Source: DASRDR01 sp035550795
GTDB taxonomy: Bacteria; Methylomirabilota; Methylomirabilia; Rokubacteriales; DASRDR01
Direction: 5' to 3'
DNA: 64,000 nt
Assembly (NCBI GenBank): GCA_035550795.1
Contig: DASZOL010000012.1
Coordinates: 49,408-113,407, forward strand
The translations under genes and the position numbers were made by a program. Each line of letters opens with the position of its first letter. The stretch's first letter is position 1. Shown here piece by piece: positions 16,364 through 23,894 of the stretch. The notes below the pieces were generated by a model, which did not search any database, was not told the origin of the DNA, and saw only the letters and a list, made by a program, of their open reading frames with translations.

Positions 16364-17485
16364 CTACGGCGCCAGCGCGGCGCGGGTGATGCGGCTCGGG
16401 GCCGCCTCGCGGTTGTACCACTCGGCGTCCCGGAAGGCCTCGTCGATGCGGTCCAGGGGATACGTGTGGGACACGAGCCGGTCGAACGGATAGCGCCCGC
16501 GGCCCCGGCCGAGGAACTCGAGGGCGCGGGGGATCACCCACGGGTCGTACATGACCACGCCCACGATCGTCTTCGACCCCCAGACCAGCGCCGACGGATC
16601 GAACTCGACCGTGCGTCCCCGGCTGATGCACCCGATCTCCAGGTATCGCCCGCCGTGGCGCAGCATCTCGACGCCTTCCGGCACGACGGGCGGAAAGCCG
16701 ACGAAATCGCACGCGAGATCGGCGCCGCGCCCGCCCGTCCACGCGCGGACCTGCTGGACGCGGGCCCGGCGGTCGGGCACCTCCGCGAGGGAGAGCGTGT
16801 GATCGGCCCCGAAGGCGCGGGCGAGCTCGAGCCGCTCGGCGACTTGGTCGACCACCATCACCGTGCCGGCGCCCATCTCGCGCGCGACCGCGACGGCCTG
16901 GATGCCGAGCCCGCCGGCGCCCTGGATCACCACGCTCTCGCCAAACGCGAGACCCGCCCGAGTGAGCCCGAAGATCACCTGGGCGAGGGCGCAGTTCACC
17001 GGAGAGACGAGCGCGTCGGGAAGGTCGTCCGGCACGCGAAAGACGAAGCCGCCGGGCCGGACGTAGTAGTACTCGGCGAAGGCGCCCACCCAGTGCGGGA
17101 ACTCACCCGGTCCGGTCGCGCGCCCCACCTTGTGCGGACACGCGGCCCGCTGGCCGTGGAGACACGCGTAACAGCGCCCGCACGGGTAGAAGTAGCAGTA
17201 CGCGATCCGATCGCCCTCGCGGAGCGGCTGCCCGAGGGAGTCGCTCTTGACGCCGGTCCCGAGGGCCGCCACCCGCCCGGTCATCTCGTGGCCGAAGATC
17301 CAGCCGTCGGGCGGGAGCGCCAGCGGGGCGTCGCCCCGCCAGAAATGGAGGTCCGAGCCGCAGATGTTCGCGAGCGACACGCGCACGAGCACGGCGCCGG
17401 GCTCGAGCTCGGGGATCGCGAGCTCGCGGAGCTCGAAGGGCTGTCCTGGCCCCCGGAAGACGGCGGCCGTGCCGGAGCGGGCCAT
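16364..17485 (-). CDS. Zinc-dependent alcohol dehydrogenase-like protein (MDR family)
   Basis: A 373-residue medium-chain dehydrogenase. Catalytic-zinc ligands appear as C42 in ICGSDLHF and the GHE at 65-67. The structural zinc site has four cysteines (102, 105, 108, 116). The NAD(P)-binding loop GAGGLGIQAV and the following VVDQVAERLELARAFGAD are typical. This looks like the threonine/sorbitol dehydrogenase branch rather than ethanol dehydrogenase. The ATG at 17485 is chosen over 17539 because AGGAGGTCG lies 10 bases upstream and the family N-terminus follows directly. Substrate unknown. Confidence 0.9.
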   Translation of the reverse strand: MARSGTAAVFRGPGQPFELRELAIPELEPGAVLVRVSLANICGSDLHFWRGDAPLALPPDGWIFGHEMTGRVAALGTGVKSDSLGQPLREGDRIAYCYFYPCGRCYACLHGQRAACPHKVGRATGPGEFPHWVGAFAEYYYVRPGGFVFRVPDDLPDALVSPVNCALAQVIFGLTRAGLAFGESVVIQGAGGLGIQAVAVAREMGAGTVMVVDQVAERLELARAFGADHTLSLAEVPDRRARVQQVRAWTGGRGADLACDFVGFPPVVPEGVEMLRHGGRYLEIGCISRGRTVEFDPSALVWGSKTIVGVVMYDPWVIPRALEFLGRGRGRYPFDRLVSHTYPLDRIDEAFRDAEWYNREAAPSRITRAALAP

Positions 17486-17673
17486 CGCGGAGCGACCTCC
17501 TCGCGCGGAAGGATGGGCGGAGCGCGGCCATGCTAGCACGGGGCCCCGGGAGGGTCGAGGCGGGGCGGGCGCCGGCGCGCACCGCCACTCGCGCCGGGTG
17601 CGCGTTGCCGCTCGGGAGGGGCCGGGCTATTCTCGCCCGGGCGCCCAGCGGCGCGCCCGGAGGAGGCTTGCCC

Positions 17674-18165
17674 GTGGGGTACGTCGAGCGCCATCTCCTG
17701 CCGCACGAGCAGGTGATCTACAAGACCAAGCTCCACTGGATCCTCTTCGCGAAGCCCGCGCTGGTGACGCTCCTGGGTCTCGCGCTCGGCGTGACGCTCG
17801 GCGTGCTGATGCGCACGGAGTGGCTCGGGTACGCGAGCCTGCTGGTGATCGCCGGTGGCCTCGTGTGGAACGCGATCCACGCCGTCGAGCTCCTGACCTC
17901 GGAGTTTGCCGTGACCACGACGCGCCTCATCTTCAAGGTCGGGCTCATCGGCCGCTACACGACGGAGTTGCTGCTCGGCAAGGTGGAGTCGATCGGCGTC
18001 CAGCAGACGCTCATCGGGCGCCTGCTGAACTACGGGGACCTGGTGGTCACCGGGACGGGTGGTGCTCGCGAGGTGTTCCGGCGCGTCCACGATCCGATCG
18101 GCTTCCGGAACCACGTGCAGCAGGCCTCGCTCCGCGCGTTTGAGCCCGAGCGCGGTCAGGCTTGA
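17674..18165 (+). CDS. Membrane protein with bacterial PH-like domain
   Basis: A 163-residue protein with two membrane helices at about residues 26-68 and then a PH-like beta domain (ELLTSEFAVTTTRLIFKVGLIGRYTTELLLGKVESIGVQQ), the pattern of the YdbS/YdbT bPH2 family. The frame is open from 17530, but the GTG at 17674 has a perfect AGGAGG seven bases ahead and starts the conserved YVERHLLPHEQVIYKTKLHW segment. Function of the family is poorly known; it is linked to membrane stress or lipid-associated processes in some bacteria. Confidence 0.8.
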   Translation: MGYVERHLLPHEQVIYKTKLHWILFAKPALVTLLGLALGVTLGVLMRTEWLGYASLLVIAGGLVWNAIHAVELLTSEFAVTTTRLIFKVGLIGRYTTELLLGKVESIGVQQTLIGRLLNYGDLVVTGTGGAREVFRRVHDPIGFRNHVQQASLRAFEPERGQA

Positions 18166-18307
18166 CCCCGGAACCCGAGGCGGACCGGCCGCCGGTCTCC
18201 GAGGGACGAGCGCCGTGCGTCCACAGCCGCCTGCGCGAACGGGGTGGGCGGCGGTCCGCGGAGGCCTCGGTTATCATCGCCCCAGCCTGGAGCGTTAGGA
18301 GGTCGCC

Positions 18308-19630
18308 ATGCCGTCCCGGGGCCAAACCGAGGGCCTTGTGGGTACGACAGACCGGTGGGTCCTCGTGGCCGTTCTCGCCCTCGGCCTTCTCCACGGGTCG
18401 TTCTGGGCCGTCGTCCTGCCTCCCTGGTCCCTGGCCGATGAACCTCAACACCTCGACTACATCCTCAGCGTCAAGGATGGCGTCGGCCTTCGACACGTTC
18501 CTTCGATCTGGCAACCGCTCCGTGCCGACGTCCGCGAGGCGGTCTGGCAATCGAAGCGGTGGGAAACCTATCGCCAGCCGCCCCCGCAGAGTCGCGACGA
18601 CTGGATCGCCGGCGGGACGACGTCCTACGAGGGCTATCAGCCCCCTGTCTACTATGTCGCGATGGTGCCCGTCGTCTATCTGGCGGGCAGTGACCCCCTG
18701 CGCGCGATGTACGCGGTTCGGTTCGCCGGAGCCGTTCTCGTCGGGGTCATGGCGGCTCTGACCGGGCTTCTCGCAGTCGAATGGTTCGGAGCCGCTCGGC
18801 GATCGGTCCCCCTGCTGGCCGGCCTCATCGTGGCGACCAGCCCCGTCGTCGCGGCCACGGCTCGGGTCACCAATGACGGGCTCATCGCCGTGCTCGTTGG
18901 TCTTGGCGTGTATCTCGCCGCCCGCCTGTACCGCAGCCCCACCCTCCGAGCGAGCCTGTGGCTGGGGCTGACGGTGGCGGCCGCGATCCTGACGAAGTCG
19001 CCGGGCCGACTGCTCATGCCGGTCGCCGTGGTCGTGCTGCTCGGGTTACGGCGGCGGGGCGAGCTCTCGAGACGAATGGTCGCGGCTGCGCTCGGTCCCG
19101 GCGTCATGGCGTGGCTCCTGTGGGCCACCCTCATATATCTTCGATACGACGTGCCCGATGAAACCTCCGTATTCGTGGTTCACATCGGTAGGATCTTCCC
19201 CACTCTGAGCCCGGGAGAGTTCGCCGCCGGCTTGTGGGAGCGCTCCTGGTCTTCGTCCGGAATCGATGCGCCTGGATTTCGGGGACTGCGCCTGGCCGGG
19301 ACCACACTCTTCACGGCAATGGTGGCGTGCGGGCTGCTCGCGTTCTGCCGGCCCCCTCGTCCGACCATGGCCATCTGCTTGACCCTGGTCGTGGCGCTCG
19401 GGATCGTCGTGGTCGCGAGGATGGCGAACGTGGCCGGCCTCCTGCCCCCGATAGGACGGGTTCTCCCGCCTGCGCACCTCCCGGTCTCGGCGCTCACCGC
19501 GGGCGGCCTCGTGCGCGTGCTGGGACGGCGGGGCGCATTTGTTCCCGTCCTCCTGCTTGGGGGTGTGGCGCTGTTGCTGGAGATCGTGTGGGTCTGGCCC
19601 TGGTACCAGGGGTCGCTCGCGCCCGGATGA
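18308..19630 (+). CDS. Polytopic membrane protein resembling DUF2142/GT-C glycosyltransferases
   Basis: A 440-residue protein with about ten hydrophobic segments. After the first helix comes WSLADEPQHLDYILS, the acidic extracytoplasmic loop typical of DUF2142 and related GT-C fold proteins (compare DEPAHFDY), then YEGYQPPVYY, similar to the hQPPLYY loop of these families. GT-C enzymes use lipid-linked sugars on the outer membrane face. It has a clear ribosome-binding site (TAGGAGGTCGCC) before the ATG. It may work with the glycosyltransferase downstream of the tRNA, but no biochemical role is demonstrated by the sequence. Confidence 0.7.
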   Translation: MPSRGQTEGLVGTTDRWVLVAVLALGLLHGSFWAVVLPPWSLADEPQHLDYILSVKDGVGLRHVPSIWQPLRADVREAVWQSKRWETYRQPPPQSRDDWIAGGTTSYEGYQPPVYYVAMVPVVYLAGSDPLRAMYAVRFAGAVLVGVMAALTGLLAVEWFGAARRSVPLLAGLIVATSPVVAATARVTNDGLIAVLVGLGVYLAARLYRSPTLRASLWLGLTVAAAILTKSPGRLLMPVAVVVLLGLRRRGELSRRMVAAALGPGVMAWLLWATLIYLRYDVPDETSVFVVHIGRIFPTLSPGEFAAGLWERSWSSSGIDAPGFRGLRLAGTTLFTAMVACGLLAFCRPPRPTMAICLTLVVALGIVVVARMANVAGLLPPIGRVLPPAHLPVSALTAGGLVRVLGRRGAFVPVLLLGGVALLLEIVWVWPWYQGSLAPG

Positions 19631-19727
19631 CGGCCGACAGCGGCGGCGTCCACGCCCGCCAGCGGCGATCTCCGGGGGCTCCCGGTCGGCTCGCGGGCAC
19701 GATCGCGGGCAGAGGCGACTCACGCGG

Positions 19728-19757
19728 TTGACAGGCCGTCCCGTAAGTCCCTACTGT
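19728..19757 (+). promoter_or_regulatory. Probable tRNA-Val promoter
   Basis: A perfect TTGACA at 19728-19733 is followed after 18 bases by TACTGT (19752-19757), matching the most conserved -10 positions. The tRNA begins 9 bases further on, the usual distance for a short leader. Confidence 0.55.
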
Positions 19758-19766
19758 CTCAGGTAT

Positions 19767-19842
19767 GGGCGGATAGCTCAGTGGACAGAGCGCAGCCCTT
19801 ACAAGGCTGATGTCGCAGGTTCGAATCCTGCTCCGCCTACCA
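19767..19842 (+). tRNA. tRNA-Val (anticodon TAC)
   Basis: A complete 76-base cloverleaf with encoded CCA. Acceptor GGGCGGA pairs with TCCGCCT (one G-U at the end). The D-arm is GCTC/GAGC. The anticodon stem CAGCC/GGCTG closes the loop CTTACAA, giving anticodon TAC. The T-arm is GCAGG-TTCGAAT-CCTGC. No intron or mismatch. It is the only intact tRNA I find in the window. Confidence 0.95.
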
Positions 19843-20056
19843 CCGACAAGCGCGCGCTGTCAGCGACCTCTCGGGCAATTCGCGGGTCGCGCCGGGCAGC
19901 CGTCGAGGAGCCCCGCGCGCCATCTCCGTCTTGGCCGCAGTCCTCGATGCCCGTCAGGAGGCCCGCCGCGCGCGCTCCGGAAATGTAACGCCGGCGGGTC
20001 GGCACCGAGGATAATGCTGCCAGGTCGCGCGCGCTTCCTCGCAGTGCCGAAGCTCC

Positions 20057-21100
20057 ATGCCCGCGTGGTTCGAGGAGGGTCATACGTCGCCGCCGGCAGT
20101 GACCATCCTGATGGTGCCCCGGGAGCGATACAGCGGCGTGGGGCGCGCCATCGAGACGCTCTACGAGCACACCCGGGATGTGCCCTTCAACCTCGTGGTC
20201 ACCGACGGCGGCCTTCCCGCCGGCGTGCGTGAGGCGATCGCGCACGCCTCGCGCCAGAGGGGCTTCCGGTTCGTCCAGCAGGCGTACCCGCTGGCGCCGA
20301 ACGAGGCGCGCAACATCGGCCTCCACCACGTGGACACGCCGTGGCTCGTCTTCGCGGACAACGACGTGGTCTTCACGTCGAACTGGCTCCCGCCGCTCCT
20401 CGCGGCGGCGGAGGAGCTCGGTGCCTGGCTGGTCGGGCCGACCATCCTGGACGGCGCGATCGACCGCGGTCGGATCCACGCCGCGGGTGGCGACGCCGGG
20501 TTTGACGAGATCGACGGCAAGCGCCGCTATCACTTCCAGCCGGGCTTCTCCCAGAAGAAGCTGGCGGACGTCAGCCGCGAGCTGCGCCGCGGGCCGACGT
20601 CGATGCTCGAGTTCCACGTCCTTCTGGCGCGATCGGACGCGCTCCGGAAGATCGGACCGCTCGACGAGGGCTTCGTGTCGCTGGCCGACCACGACGATCT
20701 GGTCCTGAGCGCCCTGGCCGCGGGTGGCACGGCGGTCTACGAGCCCGGCAGCACGGTCAGCTACCACGATCCGGATACGAGCGTCGATGTCCTCCGGCCC
20801 GGCGACCTGCCCATGTACCTCCTGCGCTGGGGGGAGGCGTGGAACCGCGCCAGCCTTCGCCATGCCGTCCGGAAGTGGCGACTCGATCCGGACGATCCCT
20901 GGATTGAGCAGGCGGATCGCTGGATGCGGGCCCGGCGCCGGCGCGCCTACATCGCCGGCGGCCTGCTCGGACGGGTCGTCCGCACCGTGCTCAACCGGAC
21001 GCCCTCGCCCGTGGGCGTCCTGGTCGAGCGCCTCTTCTGCGCGCACCACACGAGGGTCCTCGTGAGCCTGCGCGCGCGCCACGTCGCGGGCCGTCCGTAG
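20057..21100 (+). CDS. Family 2 glycosyltransferase
   Basis: A 347-residue GT-A fold protein: AVTILMVPRERYSGVGRAIETL at the N-terminus, NEARNIGLHHVDTPWLVFADNDVVF with the DxD-type metal site (DND), and an EGFVSLADHDDLVLS region corresponding to the catalytic base segment. There is no membrane anchor. It probably adds a sugar to a surface polysaccharide or glycolipid. Stand-alone between the tRNA and the repeat protein. Start ATG at 20057 has only a weak GAAG upstream; the frame gives no better choice. Confidence 0.82.
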   Translation: MPAWFEEGHTSPPAVTILMVPRERYSGVGRAIETLYEHTRDVPFNLVVTDGGLPAGVREAIAHASRQRGFRFVQQAYPLAPNEARNIGLHHVDTPWLVFADNDVVFTSNWLPPLLAAAEELGAWLVGPTILDGAIDRGRIHAAGGDAGFDEIDGKRRYHFQPGFSQKKLADVSRELRRGPTSMLEFHVLLARSDALRKIGPLDEGFVSLADHDDLVLSALAAGGTAVYEPGSTVSYHDPDTSVDVLRPGDLPMYLLRWGEAWNRASLRHAVRKWRLDPDDPWIEQADRWMRARRRRAYIAGGLLGRVVRTVLNRTPSPVGVLVERLFCAHHTRVLVSLRARHVAGRP

Positions 21101-21297
21101 CCTCGGGGCATCCGGGCGCCGCCTTGACGCGTCCGTTCACGCGGCCGTAGCATCGGGCCCACCACGTCGAGACCAGCGGGCTGATCGGGGTTCCCGGGGG
21201 TCCGGGGACCCCGCGGGACCGCCGCAGGGCTCTTCGGCGTCGCGACGGTCGCGGGTGACGGGCGGCCGGCGGGACGGAGGAGCCGAGGAGGCGAGAG

Positions 21298-21954
21298 ATG
21301 CGCGGAAGAACCTCCCTCGTCGTTCTGATCGCGCCGTTCGTGGCGCTGCTTCCCGCCGTGGGGCAGTCGCAGTCCCCGACCATCACTCGCGGCCTCCTCG
21401 GGGGCTCGCTGCCTCCGGGGGCGACGGTGGGGACGTTCCGCGGGGCGCTGCCTCCTGGCGGAACCGTCGGCGTGACGCGCGGGGCCTTGCCGACGGGCGC
21501 CACGGTCGGGGCGGTGGGGGGCGCATCTCCATCCGGGGGCACGGTCGGCATCATCCGCCCCTTTCCGTCGGCCGCTTCGGAGGGGGTGCTCCGGGGTAGC
21601 CTGCCGCCTGATGCGACCGTGGGCACCCTTCCGGAGCCGGTTCCCCCCGGGGCCCGCTTCGGTGTACCGGGACCCAGCGACATCTCCCGGAGCCATGTGG
21701 AGCAGGCCCGCCTTCGACTGATCGAGGGGGACTATGCGCCGGCCGAGGGCATGCTGAAGGAGTCGGTTGCGATCCGCGAGCAGGCCCTGGGCCGCGATCA
21801 CCCTGACGTCGCGCAGACCCTCGAGGACAACGCCAGGCTCCTCCGGCAATGGAACCGGGATGCCCTGGCGACCGACATGGAGAACCGCGCCAAGGAGATC
21901 CGCACCACCCTCGAGGAGGCCGCCAAGCCGAAGGCGATCCCTCCCGCGCCCTGA
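21298..21954 (+). CDS. Secreted protein with seven 13-residue PPGATVG repeats and a TPR-like tail
   Basis: A 218-residue protein with a Sec signal (cleavage probably after VGQSQS). Residues about 30-125 consist of seven consecutive units of 12-13 residues on the theme RGALPPGATVGT, each a Leu/Pro-Pro-Gly turn followed by ThrValGly. Then comes an acidic helical part (RLRLIEGDYAPAEGMLKESVAIREQALGRDHPDVAQTLEDNARLL), which closely resembles the kinesin-light-chain/TPR_12 repeat. I do not recognise a family for the repeat part. It starts with a good GAGGAGG site and seems monocistronic. Confidence 0.75.
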   Translation: MRGRTSLVVLIAPFVALLPAVGQSQSPTITRGLLGGSLPPGATVGTFRGALPPGGTVGVTRGALPTGATVGAVGGASPSGGTVGIIRPFPSAASEGVLRGSLPPDATVGTLPEPVPPGARFGVPGPSDISRSHVEQARLRLIEGDYAPAEGMLKESVAIREQALGRDHPDVAQTLEDNARLLRQWNRDALATDMENRAKEIRTTLEEAAKPKAIPPAP

Positions 21955-22039
21955 TCCACGCGCCTGGCCCCGGGGGGGGGCGTCGGCCGCGCCCGACCGC
22001 GCGGTCGCTCCGACACGCCAGCCTGGCCCCGCCCGCGCC

Positions 22040-22438
22040 TCAGCTGGAGGGCCAGAGCCAGTGGCCGGCGAGGAGGATTCCGCCGAGCGCCACGATCAAC
22101 CAGAGCCCGACGACGATGGCCGCGCCGACCGGGCTGACGGGCCGGCCCTCGCGGAACGCGGTCTCCGCCCTAGCCCGGCAGTCGGCCATCACGGGCCCCG
22201 GGATGAGCGCGCGCACGAGCAGCACGCCGAGTGGCACCACGATCAGGTCGTCGAGGTACCCCAGGATCGGGATGAAGTCCGGGATCAAGTCGATGGGGCT
22301 GAAGGCGTAGGCCACGACGCCGGCAGCGAGCGCCTTCACCGGCCAGGGCACTCGGGGGTCGCGGCAGGCGAGATACAGCGCGTACGCGTCGCGCTTGAGG
22401 CGCCGGGCTCCCGTCCGCCAGCGCTTGCGCAGGCTCAT
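22040..22438 (-). CDS. DUF1232 (YkvA-like) membrane protein
   Basis: 132 residues. The segment VPWPVKALAAGVVAYAFSPIDLIPDFIPILGYLDDLIVVPL is the hallmark of the DUF1232/YkvA family (YxxSPIDLIPDFIPxxGxxDD). Two or three membrane helices are predicted, including a C-terminal one (GAAIVVGLWLIVALGGILLAG). Family function is not established. Divergent from the CpxP-like gene, with 178 bases between them. Confidence 0.88.
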   Translation of the reverse strand: MSLRKRWRTGARRLKRDAYALYLACRDPRVPWPVKALAAGVVAYAFSPIDLIPDFIPILGYLDDLIVVPLGVLLVRALIPGPVMADCRARAETAFREGRPVSPVGAAIVVGLWLIVALGGILLAGHWLWPSS

Positions 22439-22494
22439 TCCGCCCTCAGTGTGCCCGCCGGGGGGTCCCGGTCAAGCTGGGGCCCGACCCGGCC

Positions 22495-22531
22495 TTCACG
22501 AATCTTTACGCGCGACACATACTCGCTTTAC
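22495..22531 (+). promoter_or_regulatory. Putative stress promoter with paired TTTAC half-sites upstream of the CpxP-like gene
   Basis: TTCACG (22495-22500), 17 bases, then CATACT (22518-22523) form a fair sigma-70 promoter. Two identical CTTTACGCG words at 22504-22512 and 22526-22534 lie 22 bases apart, two DNA turns, one in the spacer and one just after the -10. Read on the other strand each contains GTAAA, the half-site of CpxR boxes in enterobacteria, although the spacing differs from the known box. Confidence 0.4.
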
Positions 22532-22616
22532 GCGGGCGCTTCATGCTCGAAGCACGCAGGCCACCCGGGACGGTGCTCGATGGGCTGCGGCACACTCACA
22601 CGAGGAGGAGCGAGCC

Positions 22617-23072
22617 ATGAAGCGACGCACGATGTTCGGACTCCTGACGGCCGCGGCCGTGGGGCTGGTGGCGGCGGGCAGCGCCGTGGCCTACGGCGCG
22701 CACGCGGGCGGGCGCCACGGAATGATGAAGCGCATGGTGATGGTGGCGATCGACGACGCCCTCGAGGAGGCGAAGGTGACTCCCGACCAGCGGACCGAGA
22801 TCCACGCGATCCGCGACCGGGCCTTCGCGGCGGTGGAGCAGGCCCGGGCGAGCCGCCGGACGCACCTGGAGGAGGGCCTCCGGCTGTTCGAGGCCGATCA
22901 GGTCGACCCCGCCCGGGTCGAGGCGTTCCACCGTGAGGGAGACCAGGAGCGACAGCGGATGCGGGAGGCCATCCACCAGGCCTTCGTGGACGTCCACGGG
23001 GTCCTGACCCCGGTTCAGCGCCGCGCGGTCGCGGACTACGTCCGCGCGCATCGGCTGAGCCACATGCACTGA
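22617..23072 (+). CDS. Periplasmic CpxP/Spy-like protein
   Basis: A 151-residue exported protein: signal peptide to about residue 25 (cleavage near AVA-YG), then a helical domain with two LTxxQ-type motifs (VTPDQRTEIHAI at the start, LTPVQRRAVADYV at the end) and a charged helical middle. This is the architecture of CpxP, Spy and related periplasmic chaperones/inhibitors. The ATG at 22617 has GAGGAGGAG upstream; the frame open from 22395 is an artefact. It directly precedes a CpxR/CpxA-like pair, so it probably acts as the periplasmic sensor or target of that system. Confidence 0.82.
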   Translation: MKRRTMFGLLTAAAVGLVAAGSAVAYGAHAGGRHGMMKRMVMVAIDDALEEAKVTPDQRTEIHAIRDRAFAAVEQARASRRTHLEEGLRLFEADQVDPARVEAFHREGDQERQRMREAIHQAFVDVHGVLTPVQRRAVADYVRAHRLSHMH

Positions 23073-23169
23073 GAGGCCGTGAACCAATCTCTTCGGCGCG
23101 CCTGGACTGATCAATGCGGTGGGGGGGTCTGGGGGCGGGGCGCCGCCGCTCCCCCCCAGGTGGACTGAG
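23068..23169. repeat. Hairpin-bearing intergenic repeat, copy 1
   Basis: About 100 bp beginning at the stop codon of the CpxP-like gene and ending just before the response regulator. It is nearly identical to 25303-25405 (shared words include GTGAACCAATCTCTTCG, GCGGTGGGGGGGTCTGGGGG and GCCGCTCCCCCCCAGGTGG). The G7...C7 arms, with an inner GGCG.GCGCCGCC, can form a long GC-rich hairpin. It has no T-run, so it would act as a processing, barrier or REP-like element rather than a standard terminator. Confidence 0.8.
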
Positions 23170-23180
23170 ACCGCGCGCGG

Positions 23181-23894
23181 ATGTCGACCCGCGGGGCCGC
23201 GCTGCTGATCGACGATGACGCCCGCCTGGGCGCGCTGGTGGCAGAGTATCTCGGCAAGCACGAGATCGACGTCACCGTCGTCGGCGACGGCGAGCGCGGC
23301 CTCGCAGCCCTTCGGAGGGGCCGGTTCGACGTGGTCCTGCTCGATCTCATGCTGCCGGGGGCGGATGGGCTCGAGGTCTGTCGCCGCATCCGGGCCCTCC
23401 CCGAGGTGGCCGCGATCCCCATCATCATGCTGACCGCCAGGGGCGAGGACGTGGACCGGATCGTCGGGCTCGAGCTGGGCGCCGACGACTACCTGCCCAA
23501 GCCGTTCAACCCCCGGGAGCTCTTGGCCCGGATGCGGGCCGTCCTCCGCCGCACCGCGGCGCCCAGGGCGGCCGGGCCGACCCGGCCCCCCTTCCGCGCC
23601 GGCGAGCTCGCAATCGACTTCGACGCCCGCGAGGTCACGGTGGCGGGCCGGCGCCAGGTGCTGACGCACTACGAGTTCGAGCTGCTGGCGGCGCTGGCGC
23701 GGGCGGCGGGGCGGGCGCTCTCGCGGGAGCAGCTCCTCGACGCGCTCAAGGGGACGGAGTACGAGGCGTTCGACCGCTCCATCGACGTGCACATCTCGAA
23801 GCTCCGCGCCAAGCTCGAGCCGGACCCGAAGGCGCCCCGTCTCATCAAGACCGTCCGCGGCGTCGGGTACCTCCTGGCCCGGGCCGGGGAGTGA
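23181..23894 (+). CDS. OmpR-family response regulator (CpxR-like)
   Basis: A 237-residue protein. The receiver domain has the acidic pair D11/D12, phosphoacceptor D55 (LLDLMLPG) and K107 (LPKPF), and the C-terminal winged helix of the OmpR/PhoB type is marked by LTHYEFELLAALARAAGRALSREQLL and HISKLRAKL, RTVRGVGYLL-like ending. It is followed by its kinase with overlapping stop/start. Together with the upstream periplasmic protein this suggests control of an envelope-stress regulon. Confidence 0.92.
   Translation: MSTRGAALLIDDDARLGALVAEYLGKHEIDVTVVGDGERGLAALRRGRFDVVLLDLMLPGADGLEVCRRIRALPEVAAIPIIMLTARGEDVDRIVGLELGADDYLPKPFNPRELLARMRAVLRRTAAPRAAGPTRPPFRAGELAIDFDAREVTVAGRRQVLTHYEFELLAALARAAGRALSREQLLDALKGTEYEAFDRSIDVHISKLRAKLEPDPKAPRLIKTVRGVGYLLARAGE

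Noticed and set aside
19799..21082. A 427-codon minus-strand frame opposite the glycosyltransferase and reaching into the tRNA
   Set aside because: It overlaps a functional tRNA gene and is antisense to a protein with GT-A motifs.
21298..21700. CRISPR array from the repeated DNA units
   Set aside because: The units are degenerate in-frame coding repeats of 39 bases with no spacers; they encode a protein repeat.
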